Shown here one piece after another: positions 23,416 to 35,806 of a DNA stretch of 64,000 nucleotides. The stretch is taken from assembly GCF_905147045.1 (NCBI RefSeq), contig NC_065892.1:14107501-14171500 (forward strand), written 5' to 3'. The stretch's first letter is position 1; each line of letters begins with the position of its first letter. The position numbers were made by a program, and so were the translations under genes. A model generated the notes under the pieces. That model worked only from the letters and a program-made list of their open reading frames with translations. It was not told the origin of the DNA and did not search any database. The stretch is from Nymphalis io. Its lineage: Eukaryota; Arthropoda; Insecta; Lepidoptera; Nymphalidae.

Positions 23416-23450
23416 GCTTTTCTTTCTCGCTAGAAAAACGCAGGTTACTC
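23416..23450 (-). repeat. Extreme 3' tip of the same R1-like LINE family
   Basis: TTTCTTTCTCGCTAGAAAAACGC-like sequence repeats the poly(T) plus terminal motif. About 30 bp remain. Confidence 0.4.
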
Positions 23451-24769
23451 GTTTCTTATAATAAATAATTAAATAACATTGCACAATAGTCATTTGTCTA
23501 ATAAAATGAACGTCATTTATATATTTTGACAGTGAGTAACAAATTTATTTCGACAGCTATAATTGTCAAAATTTTATTTTTTTTCTTTACATAACAACCA
23601 ATCTCGTTCAGTAAAACTGACCCAGACCAAATACTTTCAAATTTCATACAATTAAAAAAATGCATTAGGAAAACTAACACGTTAAAAAAGAAACATTTCT
23701 GTTGTTTTGTTATTTTAATTTATTTATCCATTTAAATAACAATAACAAACTTAACATAATGGTAGCTACTAAAAAACCACTAAGGTTTATATGTGTGCTA
23801 TCATTAGTCTACACTACAAGTTTACACATCTAATATATGTTATTGTAACAGAGGTTGAGCAATTTACTTTTAAAACCATATTTCACGTTACACGGCAAAG
23901 CCATAGTTTCTAGTTTCGACTTTTAATCAAAATCAGCCGTTTGAAACTCGAATCAACTGGACGAAACTAGTTCCGAATAATATTTATCCGCTATCAGCGA
24001 AACAAAAGTGTGTGAAGCAAGAACTCTGCAATCCGAACGAGGCAACCCTAGTTTACTCGCCCCGCGAAAATGTCCTCTATTTTAACAGCGATACAGTGTA
24101 ATCTATAGGGTTGCGTTTCCTTTTTGTACTGCACGAACGTGTGAAATGTTTTTACAGAAAAAATCCAATGGATTTTGAATCCTATTCGAGAAACAATAGC
24201 GATGAGTTTTGCTTGCATTTCGAGCGAATTCCATGAATTTCTCCCGTCACAGCGGTGTCGGAAGGGTTTACAGAGTTCACTCTTCAGCCAGCTGTATGTT
24301 GCTTTTTGTGTTTTTTGTTTTTATTGAGATGGAATATGTTTCTTTTGACAATCGAATCGTAATGGATTCGTAGTAATGTTATTTACTTATAAAATCAACA
24401 CATTTGCGACTTTCAAGGGGCTACAATAAATGTTTTGTTATAATATATTATTATAAATAGTCATAAATAAAAGTATAGCATATATTATATTTAATAGAGA
24501 TATATAATATGTCCTTATCCAAACCTATCGCTAATAAACACCTTTTACTACCCGCCTTATGTCTTTTGTAATGTTTTAAATAACTAAAGTTACTTTATAT
24601 AATAAATAATGTAAGTGCTAACTTTTGTTTATGTAAAACGCCTTGAATTTCTAAAAGCTTCAACATAAATTGACCTAAATTTTTAAGTGTTGTTTTACAC
24701 TATAAGTAAAAGTTGTTAGATGCCTGTCTATTATTAAAGAAATCTAGGTGCTTATTTATTTTAGAGCGA
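23451..24769. other. Non-coding stretch with a GC-richer block
   Basis: AT-rich, apart from a less AT-rich unique block at 23990-24290. No gene recognised. Confidence 0.45.
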
Positions 24770-24940
24770 CTGAAAAGCAAAAAGTCTATCTGATGGTTAT
24801 TGATCACCTTCATCCTAAGACTATAGACACATGACCATTATACCTGTAATCTTACCTCTCAAACCGGAACATAGATAACTGCTTTGTTATGAAGGGTGAC
24901 TAATCTAGAAGGCAAAACATTGTTGTATAGTGGTAGAATA
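24770..24940 (-). mobile_element. SINE-like family A, old deleted copy
   Basis: It retains 'CTATCTGATGGTTATTGATC', 'CATCCTAAGACTATAGACA', CTGTAATCTTAC and 'CTCAAACCGGAACA' in family order on the plus strand. Confidence 0.55.
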
Positions 24941-26080
24941 AATTATGAATAAATTGATTTATCAAGCCTGCCTATAGTGTTACATTATAAAAAACATATC
25001 GGCCTTGATATTTCTTTTCTCATAGCTATTCAAGTAACAGTAAAGCTTTATACTTATATTAAAAAAGACCGACAAACCCTTTACGTATCTGAAGAGCTTT
25101 ATTTATTGACAACTATAAATGTGTTTATAGCAGCTTTTAATGTCTATAGATTCTATGAAAGGAGTATAGTGGTATAGAAATACGGCCATCAATAGATGTG
25201 CAGTGAAGCCTGCTTATCTGCTTCAAACTAGTTAATAGCTAATGCGTATATGTTAAATATAATCTCATGTAACTGACTAAATAATTCAAGCGATTATAAT
25301 AATTATTGCTATGTTGTTAAGAAATATTTTCCTGTACAAGACGTTTGAGTGCGGTCGACTGTTTCTTTGTAAATTGATTTGCAATTTCCCTTTGATATTT
25401 AGGTAATAGATTAGACATTTTGGGTATTCAATAATAAATGTCAAAGGAATTCTTTTTTTAAATTCTGATGAAAAAGTTTGTTTGAATAGAATCGTTAAAA
25501 ATCAATTTCAAGAGGTTTTTGAATGAGATTTTATTTTACTTAAAGAATTTAATATGACTAGGTTTTTATCTAGCAAAATACAAGAAAATTAATAACATAG
25601 AATTAAATTACTCCTATGATCAATTCGTCCTTGGGTTGAGGCAAGAAATAGAACATTATATGAATATCCCATAGCTGTGCCTCTTTTTGGGCTTAAAGAG
25701 AATGGTTCGAAGCTATTTCTAGCAAGCTGATTCACTTTGAGATGGTAGATATTCATTTGGTATAGTGACACAAGATGTCATAATGCACATTCATAACAAA
25801 CAATACAGTTTTACTATGTGTATATGATGGAAAAACATAATGAATATCGTCAATCTGACATAATAATATATTAAAATTATACTACAAATTTTTGCTACGT
25901 ATTTTTATTGCGTCTAATTGCTTTAATACGCTAAACACAGTTAACGACAGTTATTGTGTTTTTGCGTGTTTTAAAAATATTTTAATTTTGATAATATACC
26001 ATTTGGATAATGGGCTTGTACGAATTGCTTTATCTCTTTACTGTAATCTCTTTTTAAATAAATGTTTCATTTCATCGTAG
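24941..26080. other. AT-rich non-coding stretch
   Basis: No gene was recognised. The 60-66 codon open frames are AT-driven. Confidence 0.45.
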
Positions 26081-26086
26081 CAAAAC

Positions 26087-26129
26087 GCTACGCGTACATA
26101 CTCGTGAGTACGCTACTGAGGCGCGTAGC
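26087..26129. repeat. Short inverted repeat (cruciform-capable)
   Basis: GCTACGCG at 26087-26094 is the exact inverse complement of CGCGTAGC at 26122-26129. Nested inside are GCGTAC (26092-26097) and GTACGC (26108-26113). The GC content contrasts with AT-rich flanks. Confidence 0.6.
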
Positions 26130-26218
26130 AACGTTGTGCAAGTTTAATAATTGTTAATATACCAAAGGCTTTCCTTTAACTTTGAGCTCGACATGACGTA
26201 TATATATTTACATTATAC

Positions 26219-26330
26219 GTATGTGGGCGGGCAAATGGGCTACCTAATTTTAAGTATTGCTGTTTAACGGTAGAATATCTGAATAGTCGGTGGTACCTAC
26301 CTTGACGGGCTTGCACAAAACCTACCTAAT
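26219..26330 (-). mobile_element. SINE-like family A, internally deleted
   Basis: GGCGGGCAAATGGGCTACCT joins directly to 'AAGTATTGCTGTTTAACGGT' and 'GGTGGTACCTACC', so the central half of the repeat is missing. Confidence 0.7.
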
Positions 26331-26754
26331 ATATATATAGTTTAATCTATATCCATTCATTTTTCTTCGATAGCTTGTATGGCTATAATTATTCCGTTTC
26401 CAAGTCCCAAGCTATATCAATGACAAATTTATTACATAGCAATCAGGCGTAAAGAGTACACTTGCATTTATTATGTATACAATATTAATAAAAATATATT
26501 ATTTATATACATTTCATTAAGTTTCTCTTGTTAATTAAAATAATAATTTTAAAATATAGATTATAAAATCGTTGGTAATGTCATGACGTTATTAACGAAA
26601 TTGATATATTCGAAGAATATAATTAAATTTGATACATAAATTGTACCTAATTATGCTCATACATAAATATGTATGTATGTGTCTGTATTTTCGTTTATTT
26701 TAAAGTTATTGTAACTTCATTATAATGTATTTATATATTATATTAATTTATTCT

Positions 26755-26970
26755 GTGAACTAGGGGTGTTCCTTCTTCTACCTTAAGTTTGTCTGGAAAA
26801 GATCGCTGTTTTAACTTATATATATTTCATATATTTAAATATATTATATTTTAATATGTATAAGATAATTAATAATAAATAAATATAAGATAATTATCAA
26901 GGGGTGGCTCTTGTCCATCTTTCTTGTATATAATTTACATCTGTGTTAATTGGTGTATAATAAAGAGTAT
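26755..26970 (+). repeat. LINE 3'-tail remnant, family F
   Basis: It contains GTCTGGAAAAGATCGCTGTT and ends with 'GGTGTATAATAAAGAGTATT'. This matches 54822-54990 in order, so it is probably the 3' UTR of a non-LTR element. Confidence 0.45.
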
Positions 26971-27610
26971 TTTAAAATCAATTTATAAACCACATATTCA
27001 TAATTATAAAAGAAAAAACAGAAAATCTAATCAAAACGGCGCACTATTTGTTTATAAAAATAAGCAATACGGATAAAGACAGTGCTAGTTGTATTTGATC
27101 ACGACTTTAAACGTTTAAACCCGTCTTCACTCTATATTAAAAAATAAAAAATATCACCCAAATTTCAAGTCTCGATATCTGATAGTTTAAGCTGTGCGTC
27201 GATCGTCAAATGACATTCAGTTAGGCATTTTATACACCCACACTCACATAAATAAATTCACAAATAAACCAAGCAGACGAGTCGTGCTCTATCAATAAAA
27301 TTAAATACGATTCGATATTAATATGACTACATTAACTACTTCAACATCTCGTAATGAAATTCGTGATTGACAGAAATTTCAATCAGGCAGCTATAATCAA
27401 TGGAGGTCCGGCTGAAGGCAGTAATTTCTGGCGCTACATTAATACATTGAATCAATCTAATTTGTCAATACCAGTCGTGGCCAGACGGAATACCTGAGCG
27501 CGTATAAAATGCTGCTTCTTCTGATTTCAAATATATAATAATAATTTACTAACGTAATAAATAATAAAATATGAGCCGTGATGCTTATAACACCTGAGTC
27601 TTAACTAGTT
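26971..27610. other. AT-rich non-coding stretch
   Basis: Nothing recognised. Confidence 0.5.
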
Positions 27611-27785
27611 TATATTTATAATTCCTCTCGTGTTCAGTAGTGAAGTCTACATAGAAGAAATCTACATAATTAAGTGCACGTGTGTTTCCACTAATCCATG
27701 TTGTAATGGCGTGGTGGAATGAGTCCCTAGACTTCTTCTAAAATGGAAAAGAGGCATAAGCCCAGCTGCTTTCGACACCTAGTCC
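27611..27785 (+). mobile_element. tRNA-derived SINE family B, old body fragment
   Basis: ATTCCTCTCGTG, 'TAATGGCGTGGTGGAATGAG' and 'GGCATAAGCCCAGCTG' follow family B order. The head is lost. Confidence 0.55.
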
Positions 27786-28540
27786 TAAGTGTGGTTGATT
27801 ATGAAGCTATTGTTTGCAGTTATCTAGTAAGCCTAGCCAGTAATTAGAAATTTTATTAAATGATATCAAATTTAATTTTTTCGAAAATAAATTGAAAAAA
27901 TTGATAACAAGTTAAAATTATACTTTATCATAATTATGACACATATCACGTAATGTCACGAAAGATTCAAATAATTTCATGCTAGTTATTAATTAATAAA
28001 ATATCATTCCGATCAACATTACGTGGCTAGTGTCCGAAGAATTGTTGTGAAGTGACTAAACTACTAACTAAGTACAGCGTTAATTATTATTAAATTTATA
28101 ACTTTTGTAAAAGTAGTGAAACATAATTTTGTTGCTTAAGGTTTCAGTAATATAGTCCTTTTACTTGATTATTTACAAATAACCCTGTTGATTGTGATGA
28201 TGATGAATGATTTCATCAATTGGCTTTCGACATCAACGACAATCTTATCGACATTCTTAAATCCATCCGGTTATAAGCTTTTTCTGTATCACTTTTTTTT
28301 TAAAACACCACTTATTTATACGCACATTTTAGCGGCTTCATAACTAAATCGAAGGCAATTAACATCAAATCAGTGATATTCGATTCGATACTCAAATATT
28401 CACGGATTTATTCATTGCCCAATAGATGCACCTTCGTATTAGAATACCAAGTAACTGTACTTATATGTACTATAGAGATTAAAATTCATTACACATTCTA
28501 TTTCGCTGTTAATGTCCTTTTATATATAAAATAGATAAGT
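27786..28540. other. AT-rich non-coding stretch
   Basis: Nothing was recognised except a short GATGATGATGA tract near 28197. Confidence 0.5.
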
Positions 28541-28773
28541 AAATGAGCATATGAGCCACCTGATGGCAAGTGGTCACCAACGCCCATAGACATTAGCATT
28601 GTAAGAAATGTTAACCATCTCTTACATCGCCAATGCGCTATGTCTGTAATTACACTGGTTTACTCATCCTTCAAACCGGAACACAACAATACCAAGTACT
28701 GCTGTTTTAAATAGAAAATTTGTTGAATGGTTTCTACCCAGATGAGCTTGCACAAAATCCTACCACCAATATC
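28541..28773 (-). mobile_element. SINE-like family A copy
   Basis: Colinear with the consensus from GAGCATATGAGCCACCTGAT to 'GCACAAAATCCTACCACCA', with a small deletion after 'CGCCAATGCGC'. Sense is the minus strand. Confidence 0.85.
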
Positions 28774-29589
28774 TCTGCTGTCTCTTCTTTCGTCTGCTTA
28801 TTCTCTTCTTTCATTAATTTTATACTGATTTGAATCTGTCAGTTGTGTTATTTCTGTGGATTTCTTGCAAACTTTGAGCAAGAGTTTTATGACGTCTGGT
28901 TAAGTACTGTGTGCTAATGACACGCGCAGAATACTCATATTCAATAGCTTGCACTTCAAGGTGTTTGGTAAAACTTCATTCACATCTTCATGGATTAATA
29001 GTTTTCCAAACGTTACCGATAGTCCACTCCCTTTCCTTATCTTGCCTGTATCCAACGTACAATAATTAGCCTCACCTACCTAGCCTATTACCCATCTACC
29101 TCGAATTTATATTTTATACTACTTATTAATATTTCTACAAAGTCCAACTTTAAAACTTGCCATGGTAATTTCTTGGATCGTTTATTTTATTTCACGCCTA
29201 TGAGGGAAAATGATAATACAAATCTCACACTTATTAGACATTTGCCTTCGATGTTTAAAGCTTTATCGACTGGAAAATACCAATTTAAAAACATTGTGTA
29301 ATATTAATAATTATAATAAAATAAATATTATGTCTGAATTAATTGTCAACCCTAACTAGAGTTTGCATGAACTCTCGGAACGGGATATCGTGAAGAGAAA
29401 TTCATTAACATAGAACAATGCAATGTAATTATGCTATTAACGATTACAGTCAGATTGTCCTCGGTATGTCGATATAACATTAGGTTTCTGTGCTGGATAT
29501 TATTAACTTTCATGTGACGTTAAGTGATATTGACTATATTATGTGGTGACATGTTGCTACGTAATATAAAAATAAAATATTTTATATAC
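28774..29589. other. AT-rich non-coding stretch
   Basis: Nothing recognised. Confidence 0.45.
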
Positions 29590-29598
29590 ACTTTTAAC

Positions 29599-29917
29599 CG
29601 TAAAGCCGTAAGCCGAGATGGCCTAGTGGTTGGAACGCGTGAATCTTAACTGACGATCGTGGGTTCAAACCCGGGCAAGCACCACTGAATTTTCATGTGC
29701 TTAATTTGTGATTTGTGATTATAATTCATCTCGTGCTTGACGGTGAAGGAAAACATCGTGAGGAAACCTGCATGTGTCTAATTTCATTGAAATTATGCCA
29801 CATGTGTATTCTACCAACCCGCATTGGAGCAGCGTGGTGGAATAAGCTCCAAACCTTCTCCTCAAAAGGGAGAGGAGGCCTTAGCCCAGCAGTGAGACAT
29901 TAACAGGCTGTTACTGT
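29599..29917 (+). mobile_element. tRNA-derived SINE, family B, full length
   Basis: The head is AGCCGAGATGGCCTAGTGGT with a B-box GGGTTCAAACCC at 29661-29672, and the body and 3' end CAGGCTGTTACTGT are complete. A 9 bp repeat ACTTTTAAC (29590-29598, 29918-29926) probably is its TSD. Confidence 0.9.
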
Positions 29918-29926
29918 ACTTTTAAC

Positions 29927-30341
29927 TTTCGCATGTGTATTCTAAGTTTAATATTTTATATTTATGTATTTAAGTTTCATCTGATTGTCAAACTAGCTTG
30001 ACAATTGACTTTCCACTAGGAGGATGGCCTCAGATAACCCCAGATAAACCGAGATGGTATTTAATAAAGTTAAGCAATTTTATTATAAGGTTGATATATG
30101 CAAATATAGCCTAGAACCAAATATATAATAACAAATAAATATATAGAACCTATATAGTGATGATGGCCGCCAGTCGAAACTCGATATGGGTCTTTCAAGG
30201 TGAATTTAAATCACTCGCTTCACCCCTTACACTCACCCCTTCACCCGGTGCTACTTTAGCGACATCTTGGCCAACAACAATTATGCAATCTCAAAAAAGG
30301 TATTTTTTTTACTTTCATAAAATTTGAAAAGTATATCCTGG
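29927..30341. other. Non-coding stretch
   Basis: A GC-richer pyrimidine tract (TCACCCCTTACACTCACCCC) lies near 30220. No gene recognised. Confidence 0.45.
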
Positions 30342-30615
30342 TTTTTTGCAAGCCCGTCTGGGTGGATACCACCCACTATATTAGATATTCTGCCACTAAG
30401 CAGCAATACTTAGTATTGTTACGTTCCGGTTTTGAAGCGTGAGTAAGCTAGTGTAACTACAGGCACAAGGGACATAACATCTCAGTTCTCAAGGCTGGTG
30501 GCGTATTGGAAAGGTAAGGAATTGCTTTTATTTCTTACCTCGCCAATATATTGGTGGTGGTGATCACTTACCATCAGGTGGCCCATTTGCTCGTCCGCTT
30601 GCCTATAACATAAAA
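30342..30615 (+). mobile_element. SINE-like family A copy
   Basis: Full order on the plus strand from GCAAGCCCGTCTGGGTGG to 'CGTCCGCTTGCCTATAACAT' and an A-rich tail. Confidence 0.85.
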
Positions 30616-30699
30616 AAATCCTTTATCTACATTAAAATTAATTATTTTGCAAACAAGTCCTCACAAACACTGTTAAATTATGATCTTGCAAAATAAGTC

Positions 30700-30770
30700 A
30701 AATTCAAAGTTACCGCTGGTGCCGGTTGGAATGTAGATTCTATCGACAAGAAACTCAATATTTACTGTTT
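30700..30770 (-). repeat. LINE 3'-tail remnant, family E
   Basis: CCGGTTGGAATGTAGATTCT is the reverse complement of the family E signature. Confidence 0.5.
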
Positions 30771-31430
30771 CAATTAAATTATAATTAAGTTTAATGCAAT
30801 TAAATTATTATTAAACTCAAAACCGTAAACGACTTTATATAATATCAGGATAGGTATAAATTATTATTTATTTAGCCTTTAAGTAGTGCAAAATAATGGT
30901 TGGAAAGATATGAAAAAAACTTTCTTGATCAACGTGCCATTATGTACACAAAAAAAGAAGATGTGATTTCATAAAAAAAATCAAACATTTTATCTTTAAT
31001 TAATTAAAAAAAAAATTAACAATGTTACAAGAAAAGAAATTGATAACTTTCGACGCAACTGATTTTCAAAGATTATTTATTTCTTTTAGAAACGAATTTA
31101 ATCGACCCAGATATTATAGTTTTAACTTAAGTTAATTTTTTACATTTAAATTTCGCTAATATTTAACCCTAGCGAAAAACTACTAATGGGTTGGATTTCA
31201 TAACCTAATCGCTGCATTCTATTCAAAATTATTGCACCCACAAAAGAACATCATGTAATAATCAGCATAATAAGGTAACATAATCCGATAGAAATGTCTG
31301 ACGGGAGGGAATTAATATCAGAACCAAAAAGCTAGGTAATGCAGCTTGCACTAATGGCGCATGCGTCGTATACACACGCTAAATAGCCTACGATCTGTCT
31401 TAGTGAGCGCCCTAACTGCGTTCAAATTTC
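30771..31430. other. Upstream flank of the promoter-like block
   Basis: Mostly AT-rich. From about 31310 the GC content rises toward the promoter-like region. Confidence 0.4.
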
Positions 31431-31439
31431 GATCTTACT

Positions 31440-31541
31440 ATGTAACCAAGTGAATCCTTTTGGCGGTACGCGGTACGGTGGGTGTATGGGAAATATTCAG
31501 TAGTCCGCCGGCCGCCGTGGACTGTGCACGCGTGTTTGTTC
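31440..31541 (+). promoter_or_regulatory. Candidate TATA-less promoter with TCAGT initiator
   Basis: A GC-enriched, CpG-containing block in very AT-rich surroundings contains CCGCCGGCCGCC and ends at the arthropod-type initiator TTCAGTA at 31539-31545. No TATA box is visible at the expected spacing. Transcript start would be near 31542. No family-level repeat match was found in the window. Confidence 0.4.
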
Positions 31542-31674
31542 AGTAATACTCGGGCCGGCAAAAGTTTCGAACTTTCGTAGAGTTTTTGTTTGGTTCTATC
31601 GTGTTTTGTTATGAGAATTGAGGTTTAAGGATTGTTAGTGTTTCGTCTGGGATTTTTAGGATGTGTTTTATAAG
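31542..31674 (+). other. Candidate non-coding first exon
   Basis: From the initiator the sequence runs to TTTATAAG, followed by a good donor GTACGT at 31675. Short upstream ATGs give tiny frames only. If spliced to the acceptor at 59938, it would be 5' UTR of the signal-peptide exon at 59939-60089. That pairing is inferred from strand, position and phase-free UTR status only. Confidence 0.35.
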
Positions 31675-32139
31675 GTACGTTGGTTTTATTTACTTTGTTA
31701 AATATATAATAGTAAGCAAGGGAACCTTGTTAATAATGTTACTCTAAGAGCTTTTTACTCACTTTTTTAAATATTAAATCGTTTAAAATTCTGGAGTTTC
31801 AATTGATTATATATTTTAAGTAATATTAATAAGATATTTTTATGTAGTAATACAATTTTATGTATAAACGATAAATCATCAAATTAATTTTGTTTAGATT
31901 TATATAGATATAATATAAAATGTTTGTTGGATAGGATTAATGACGATTGCTATATATACGTTATTCATAAATTAATAGTAAAGTTTTACTCATTTACTTT
32001 AAGAAAATAAGGTAAGAAAATAAAAATAAAAACACTTTTATACTGTCGTTGGTGTAGGAACGTAAGTAGATTCTCGCAGTCGAGTTTATTTTTAATTGTA
32101 TATAAAATGGTTCTTTAAAAGTAAAGTAAAACTAGACTA

Positions 32140-32216
32140 TATAACATCACCCTACTACTTATTGGGTAGGGATGTTTAACGCGAGTGAAACCGCGTGGAG
32201 CAGCTAGTAATATGAG
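32140..32216 (+). repeat. Helitron/Lep1-like non-autonomous element, 3' end
   Basis: GCGAGTGAAACCGCGTGGAG followed by CAGCTAGTAAT is the characteristic 3' end of a common lepidopteran non-autonomous element. Compare 59035-59225. The family name is from memory and tentative. Confidence 0.5.
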
Positions 32217-32606
32217 TTTATTTTTGTATTCAAAATTAATTGACGTCAATAATAATATTTATTTATTAATTAAATTAATTTATTGTTAAGTATTTACAAA
32301 AGCAAAATCGAATATCAAAAAATACGATATTTTTTGAACACAGAAACAGATAAGGTAAAAATAAACCAGTATCCCAGTGGGTAGGTTACATTGCTATTTT
32401 TATCTAAATGATTCCTTTTATACAGGACAAGCCTTATAACACCCACATATTATTACATCGTCAAAAATAAAGTAAAGTATACTTCTTAACATAATCTCAA
32501 AACAATGTTTTCAAGGTGTTCGCTTTTATAAAAAAATCCTCAAATACCAATAAATAGCCTTGCCATTTAATAAATTGAAATCGCACGTGAAGAAAACTTT
32601 AATTAA
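32217..32606. other. AT-rich non-coding stretch
   Basis: Nothing recognised. Confidence 0.5.
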
Positions 32607-32904
32607 GTGGTAGGGCTTTGTGCAAGCTCATCTGGGTAGGTACCACCCACTCATCAGATATTCTACCGCAAAACAGCAATACTTGATATTGTTGTGTTCC
32701 GGTTTGAAGGGTGAGTGAGCCAGTGTAATTACAGGCACAAGGGACATGAAATCTTAGTTCCCAAGGTTGGTGGCGCATTGGATATGTAAGCGATGGTTGA
32801 CATTTCTTACAATGCCAATGTCTAAGAGCGTTGGTGACCACTTACCATCAGGTGGCCCATATGCTCGTCCGCCTTCCTTTTCTATAAAAAAAAAAAAAAA
32901 AAAG
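32607..32904 (+). mobile_element. SINE-like family A, near-intact young copy
   Basis: Complete on the plus strand from GTGGTAGGGCTTTGTGCAAG to 'CCGCCTTCCTTTTCTAT' and a pure poly(A) of about 18. Nearly identical to the copy inside BEL gag. The poly(A) defines the family's sense strand. Confidence 0.9.
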
Positions 32905-33014
32905 TCTATATTTAATATTATTGTTTAACAGTGACCAAGTGTAATTTCCGATACAAGGGATATTACATTTTAATATAATTCAATTACACTATGATCTAAA
33001 ATTCAGCGGAATAA

Positions 33015-33235
33015 TTCTGTCTGGTGTAGTCCGGGTAGGTACCATGAAGTCATCACATATTCTAACCCTAAACAGCAAAATACGTGAATTGTTGTAAAAG
33101 TTTTAATAGTGTGTAATTCAGTGAAACTACTGGCGTAAGAGACATAACATCTTAGTTACGGAGGTTGTCCAGTGTCCGTGTATGTCCAGTGGTGACCACT
33201 TACCATCAGATGACAAAGGCATCGTCTATTTAAGG
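33015..33235 (+). mobile_element. SINE-like family A, diverged copy
   Basis: CCGGGTAGGTACCATGAAGT, 'GCAAAATACG', 'TGACCACTTACCATCAGATG' keep the family order. Tail lost. Confidence 0.75.
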
Positions 33236-33365
33236 AGAAGCACCAACCACGCGGTGAATTGTAAACATAATTAAACACATGAACATTTTTAATTACTTGC
33301 CTGGAATTGAAGCCGCAATCTTTGTTTGCGCATAAAAGCAACTGAGGCATCTCGTCTTGGTTTTA
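33236..33365 (-). mobile_element. tRNA-derived SINE family B, head fragment
   Basis: The minus-strand head is at the right, reading CAAGACGAGATGCC, with a degraded B-box (TTCAATTCC reversed) near 33303. The body ends at GAATTGTAAACATAATTAA, directly abutting the family A copy. Confidence 0.55.
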
Positions 33366-33761
33366 TAAATATTCTATATTTAAATATGCAGTAAGAAATT
33401 CAACGGATATTAATGCTATTCTTTATTCTTCATATTTGTCTCGTACATAAATATACTTTGTCTAGTGTTTTGTAATTTAATATTTCAAAATGATAAAGCA
33501 GCATTTGCTGCTGCATATAAAATTGATTCTTCTCCCTTAAGGATGACAGTGAAACGTCAAGTAGACGTCAAATGATCCAATGCAATGTTACTATTGAGAT
33601 ATATTTTTAGAGCGTACGTAAATGTCCAAATCTTGTAGTTTACGAGCTATAGCAAAACATGCTCAAGACTTATTTGTAATAGATTTTGATGAAAACTAAT
33701 TTTTAAAGGTCTTATTAGTTTAGTTTATTTATATGTCAAAGTAGCTAATCGCCCCAGCATC
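33366..33761. other. AT-rich non-coding stretch
   Basis: Nothing recognised. Confidence 0.5.
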
Positions 33762-33774
33762 ACACGGCTACATA

Positions 33775-33980
33775 ACAGTAACAACCTGTTAATGTCCCAC
33801 TGCTGGGCTAAGGCCTAATCTCCCTTTTAAGGAGAAGGTTTGGAGCTTATTCCACCACGCTGCTCCAATGCGGGCTGGTAGAATACACATGTGGCAGAAT
33901 TTCAAATGAAATTAGACACATGCAGGTTTCCTCACGATGTTTTCCTTCACCGTCAAGCACGAGATGAATTATAAACACAA
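33775..33980 (-). mobile_element. tRNA-derived SINE family B, 5'-truncated, with TSD
   Basis: The family B body and 3' end are present, but the tRNA head was never inserted. A 13 bp duplication ACACGGCTACATA (33762-33774, 33981-33993) abuts the truncation. This shows LINE-style 5' truncation at insertion. Confidence 0.9.
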
Positions 33981-33993
33981 ACACGGCTACATA

Positions 33994-35060
33994 GAAACAT
34001 TTAATTTGGACAGGATTTGTGTAAAATACGTTCTTAGTAAATGTGTGAGAAAGATTGTTCTAATAATTTTATGTTTATATTTTGAATAACAAATTGTTTT
34101 TAATTAAAATATCAAAGTTCGTTTTTACGATTTTGTACAACTACTTAGCGAATATAAATATTTTACACGCAAACAATTTTCAAATTTTCCTTGTCTCATT
34201 TACGCATTAAGACAAAAAAACTATATGGGTTTTTGCAATATATTTCCGGAACATAGCATTTCGAACATTGTACGCGTGACATAATTGAGCTACACCAATT
34301 TAGTCTTTAACCCCATAGTTGTACAGATTAAAATCGTCTCTTAAAAGCAAATAAGGGGAGACACGTCAAGCGCACGGATGCTGTGAATAGCAACAATAGC
34401 ACAATAGGCGCAGATGGCACCTTACACGAGATTGATTGAAATACGGAACCGATTAATATTTAGTATTATGGCGTAAACGATAATGGCTTAATGTACGCTA
34501 TAATATCTAAGATATAAAATATGTTGTAACAAAGTAACATTTAACAAGTGAGTTGGTAATAATTTCATTAGTTGGACCAAAAATTGTGAAAGTTTGTATT
34601 GTGCAGAATTACATAGGAAAAAAATAAAGGAAGAGGGCGTACTCACTATTTTCTCTCTTTTTGAGCTCAACCGCACCACAAGCGGAACATAGCTCATGAG
34701 AGTTATTTATTTAAATTGGAACGATCTCGTAGCCTCTTCTAGCTGAGTTGAAGACAGCTGCCCGTACATGTGCCACTAGGCAAAGAAATAATATTTTATA
34801 TAAGTAGAAGGATTTGAAGCTTTTTTTGGTCAAAGAGATCCGCTAGAATACGTATGTCACAATTAGCTCCGACGTATTCAGGTTTCCTGACGATGTTTTT
34901 TTCAATTACCCAACAAGATCCACATGAAACTCTTAATGGGTCTTGCTCAGATTATTCCGTTAAATTATTCCGTAAAAACCATATAAAAAGAATTAATCAC
35001 CATAGTAAAGTTTTCTTTTTCTGCGTTACAAACAAACGGCCTTACTTGTATATATTATTT
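33994..35060. other. AT-rich non-coding stretch
   Basis: A possible 60 bp family B remnant (CAGGTTTCCTGACGATGTTT) lies at 34878-34900. No gene recognised. Confidence 0.4.
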
Positions 35061-35165
35061 AGTGGGTATTTAGTTAAGCACTGATGTCTCTCGAAGTATC
35101 ATAATTGTTTTGATATGCGAAAGAAGAAAATACAGCATTGTTTAACTGGTCACCCCCTAAGCAAC
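35061..35165. repeat. MITE-like family G copy
   Basis: It shares 'GCGAAAGAAGAAAATACAGC' and 'TTGTTTAACTGGTCACCCCC' with the 8184 copy in the same order. Confidence 0.45.
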
Positions 35166-35806
35166 TTTTATAAGTAAGGACAGGTCATTTAAAACTAAGG
35201 TACTGAGAAAATTGAGGATGCGTTTGACCTTAAAATTTCGGTATATACTAATATCACTGTTGAACATAATTTTATTACAAAATTAAACAGCTTCGGGTAA
35301 AGTTCTTCTCAAAAACCTCTTAATTTACAAAAATGAAAAGCATTAAGTAAGTAACTTACTCTCTATGGAGTGTAATCCTAGGTCTTAATTAGTTGATTAA
35401 ACTTTAATATTTCAACGTTTAAATATTTTATGCTCTAAATTTCAATATTGTTTAATTTGAAGCATCATAAAGTACAAACAAGAATTATGACAAAGGCTTT
35501 ACTCGAAATTAAATTGATATTTACAAATATTCAGAATTCAGCCTATAGAAAGTAATAAACAACTGAGTGCTGTTTAGATAGATAAAAATAAAATAATTAT
35601 ATTTAAGCGCATAAAAAAAATGAAAGCATTCATACCATTTTTCCACTACATCGAGTTAAAGTTCCCAAAACATTGGCATCGTTTTTCGTTTGTATGTCCA
35701 AACTTACACATTGGCTAAAGTATTTGCCAGCTCTTGGGCCCTACTCAACTTGAAGAGCCATTTTGGAATTAACTTAAATAAATACCGTGCCTCTGTCTCC
35801 ACAGTC
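35166..35806. other. AT-rich non-coding stretch
   Basis: Nothing recognised. Confidence 0.5.
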
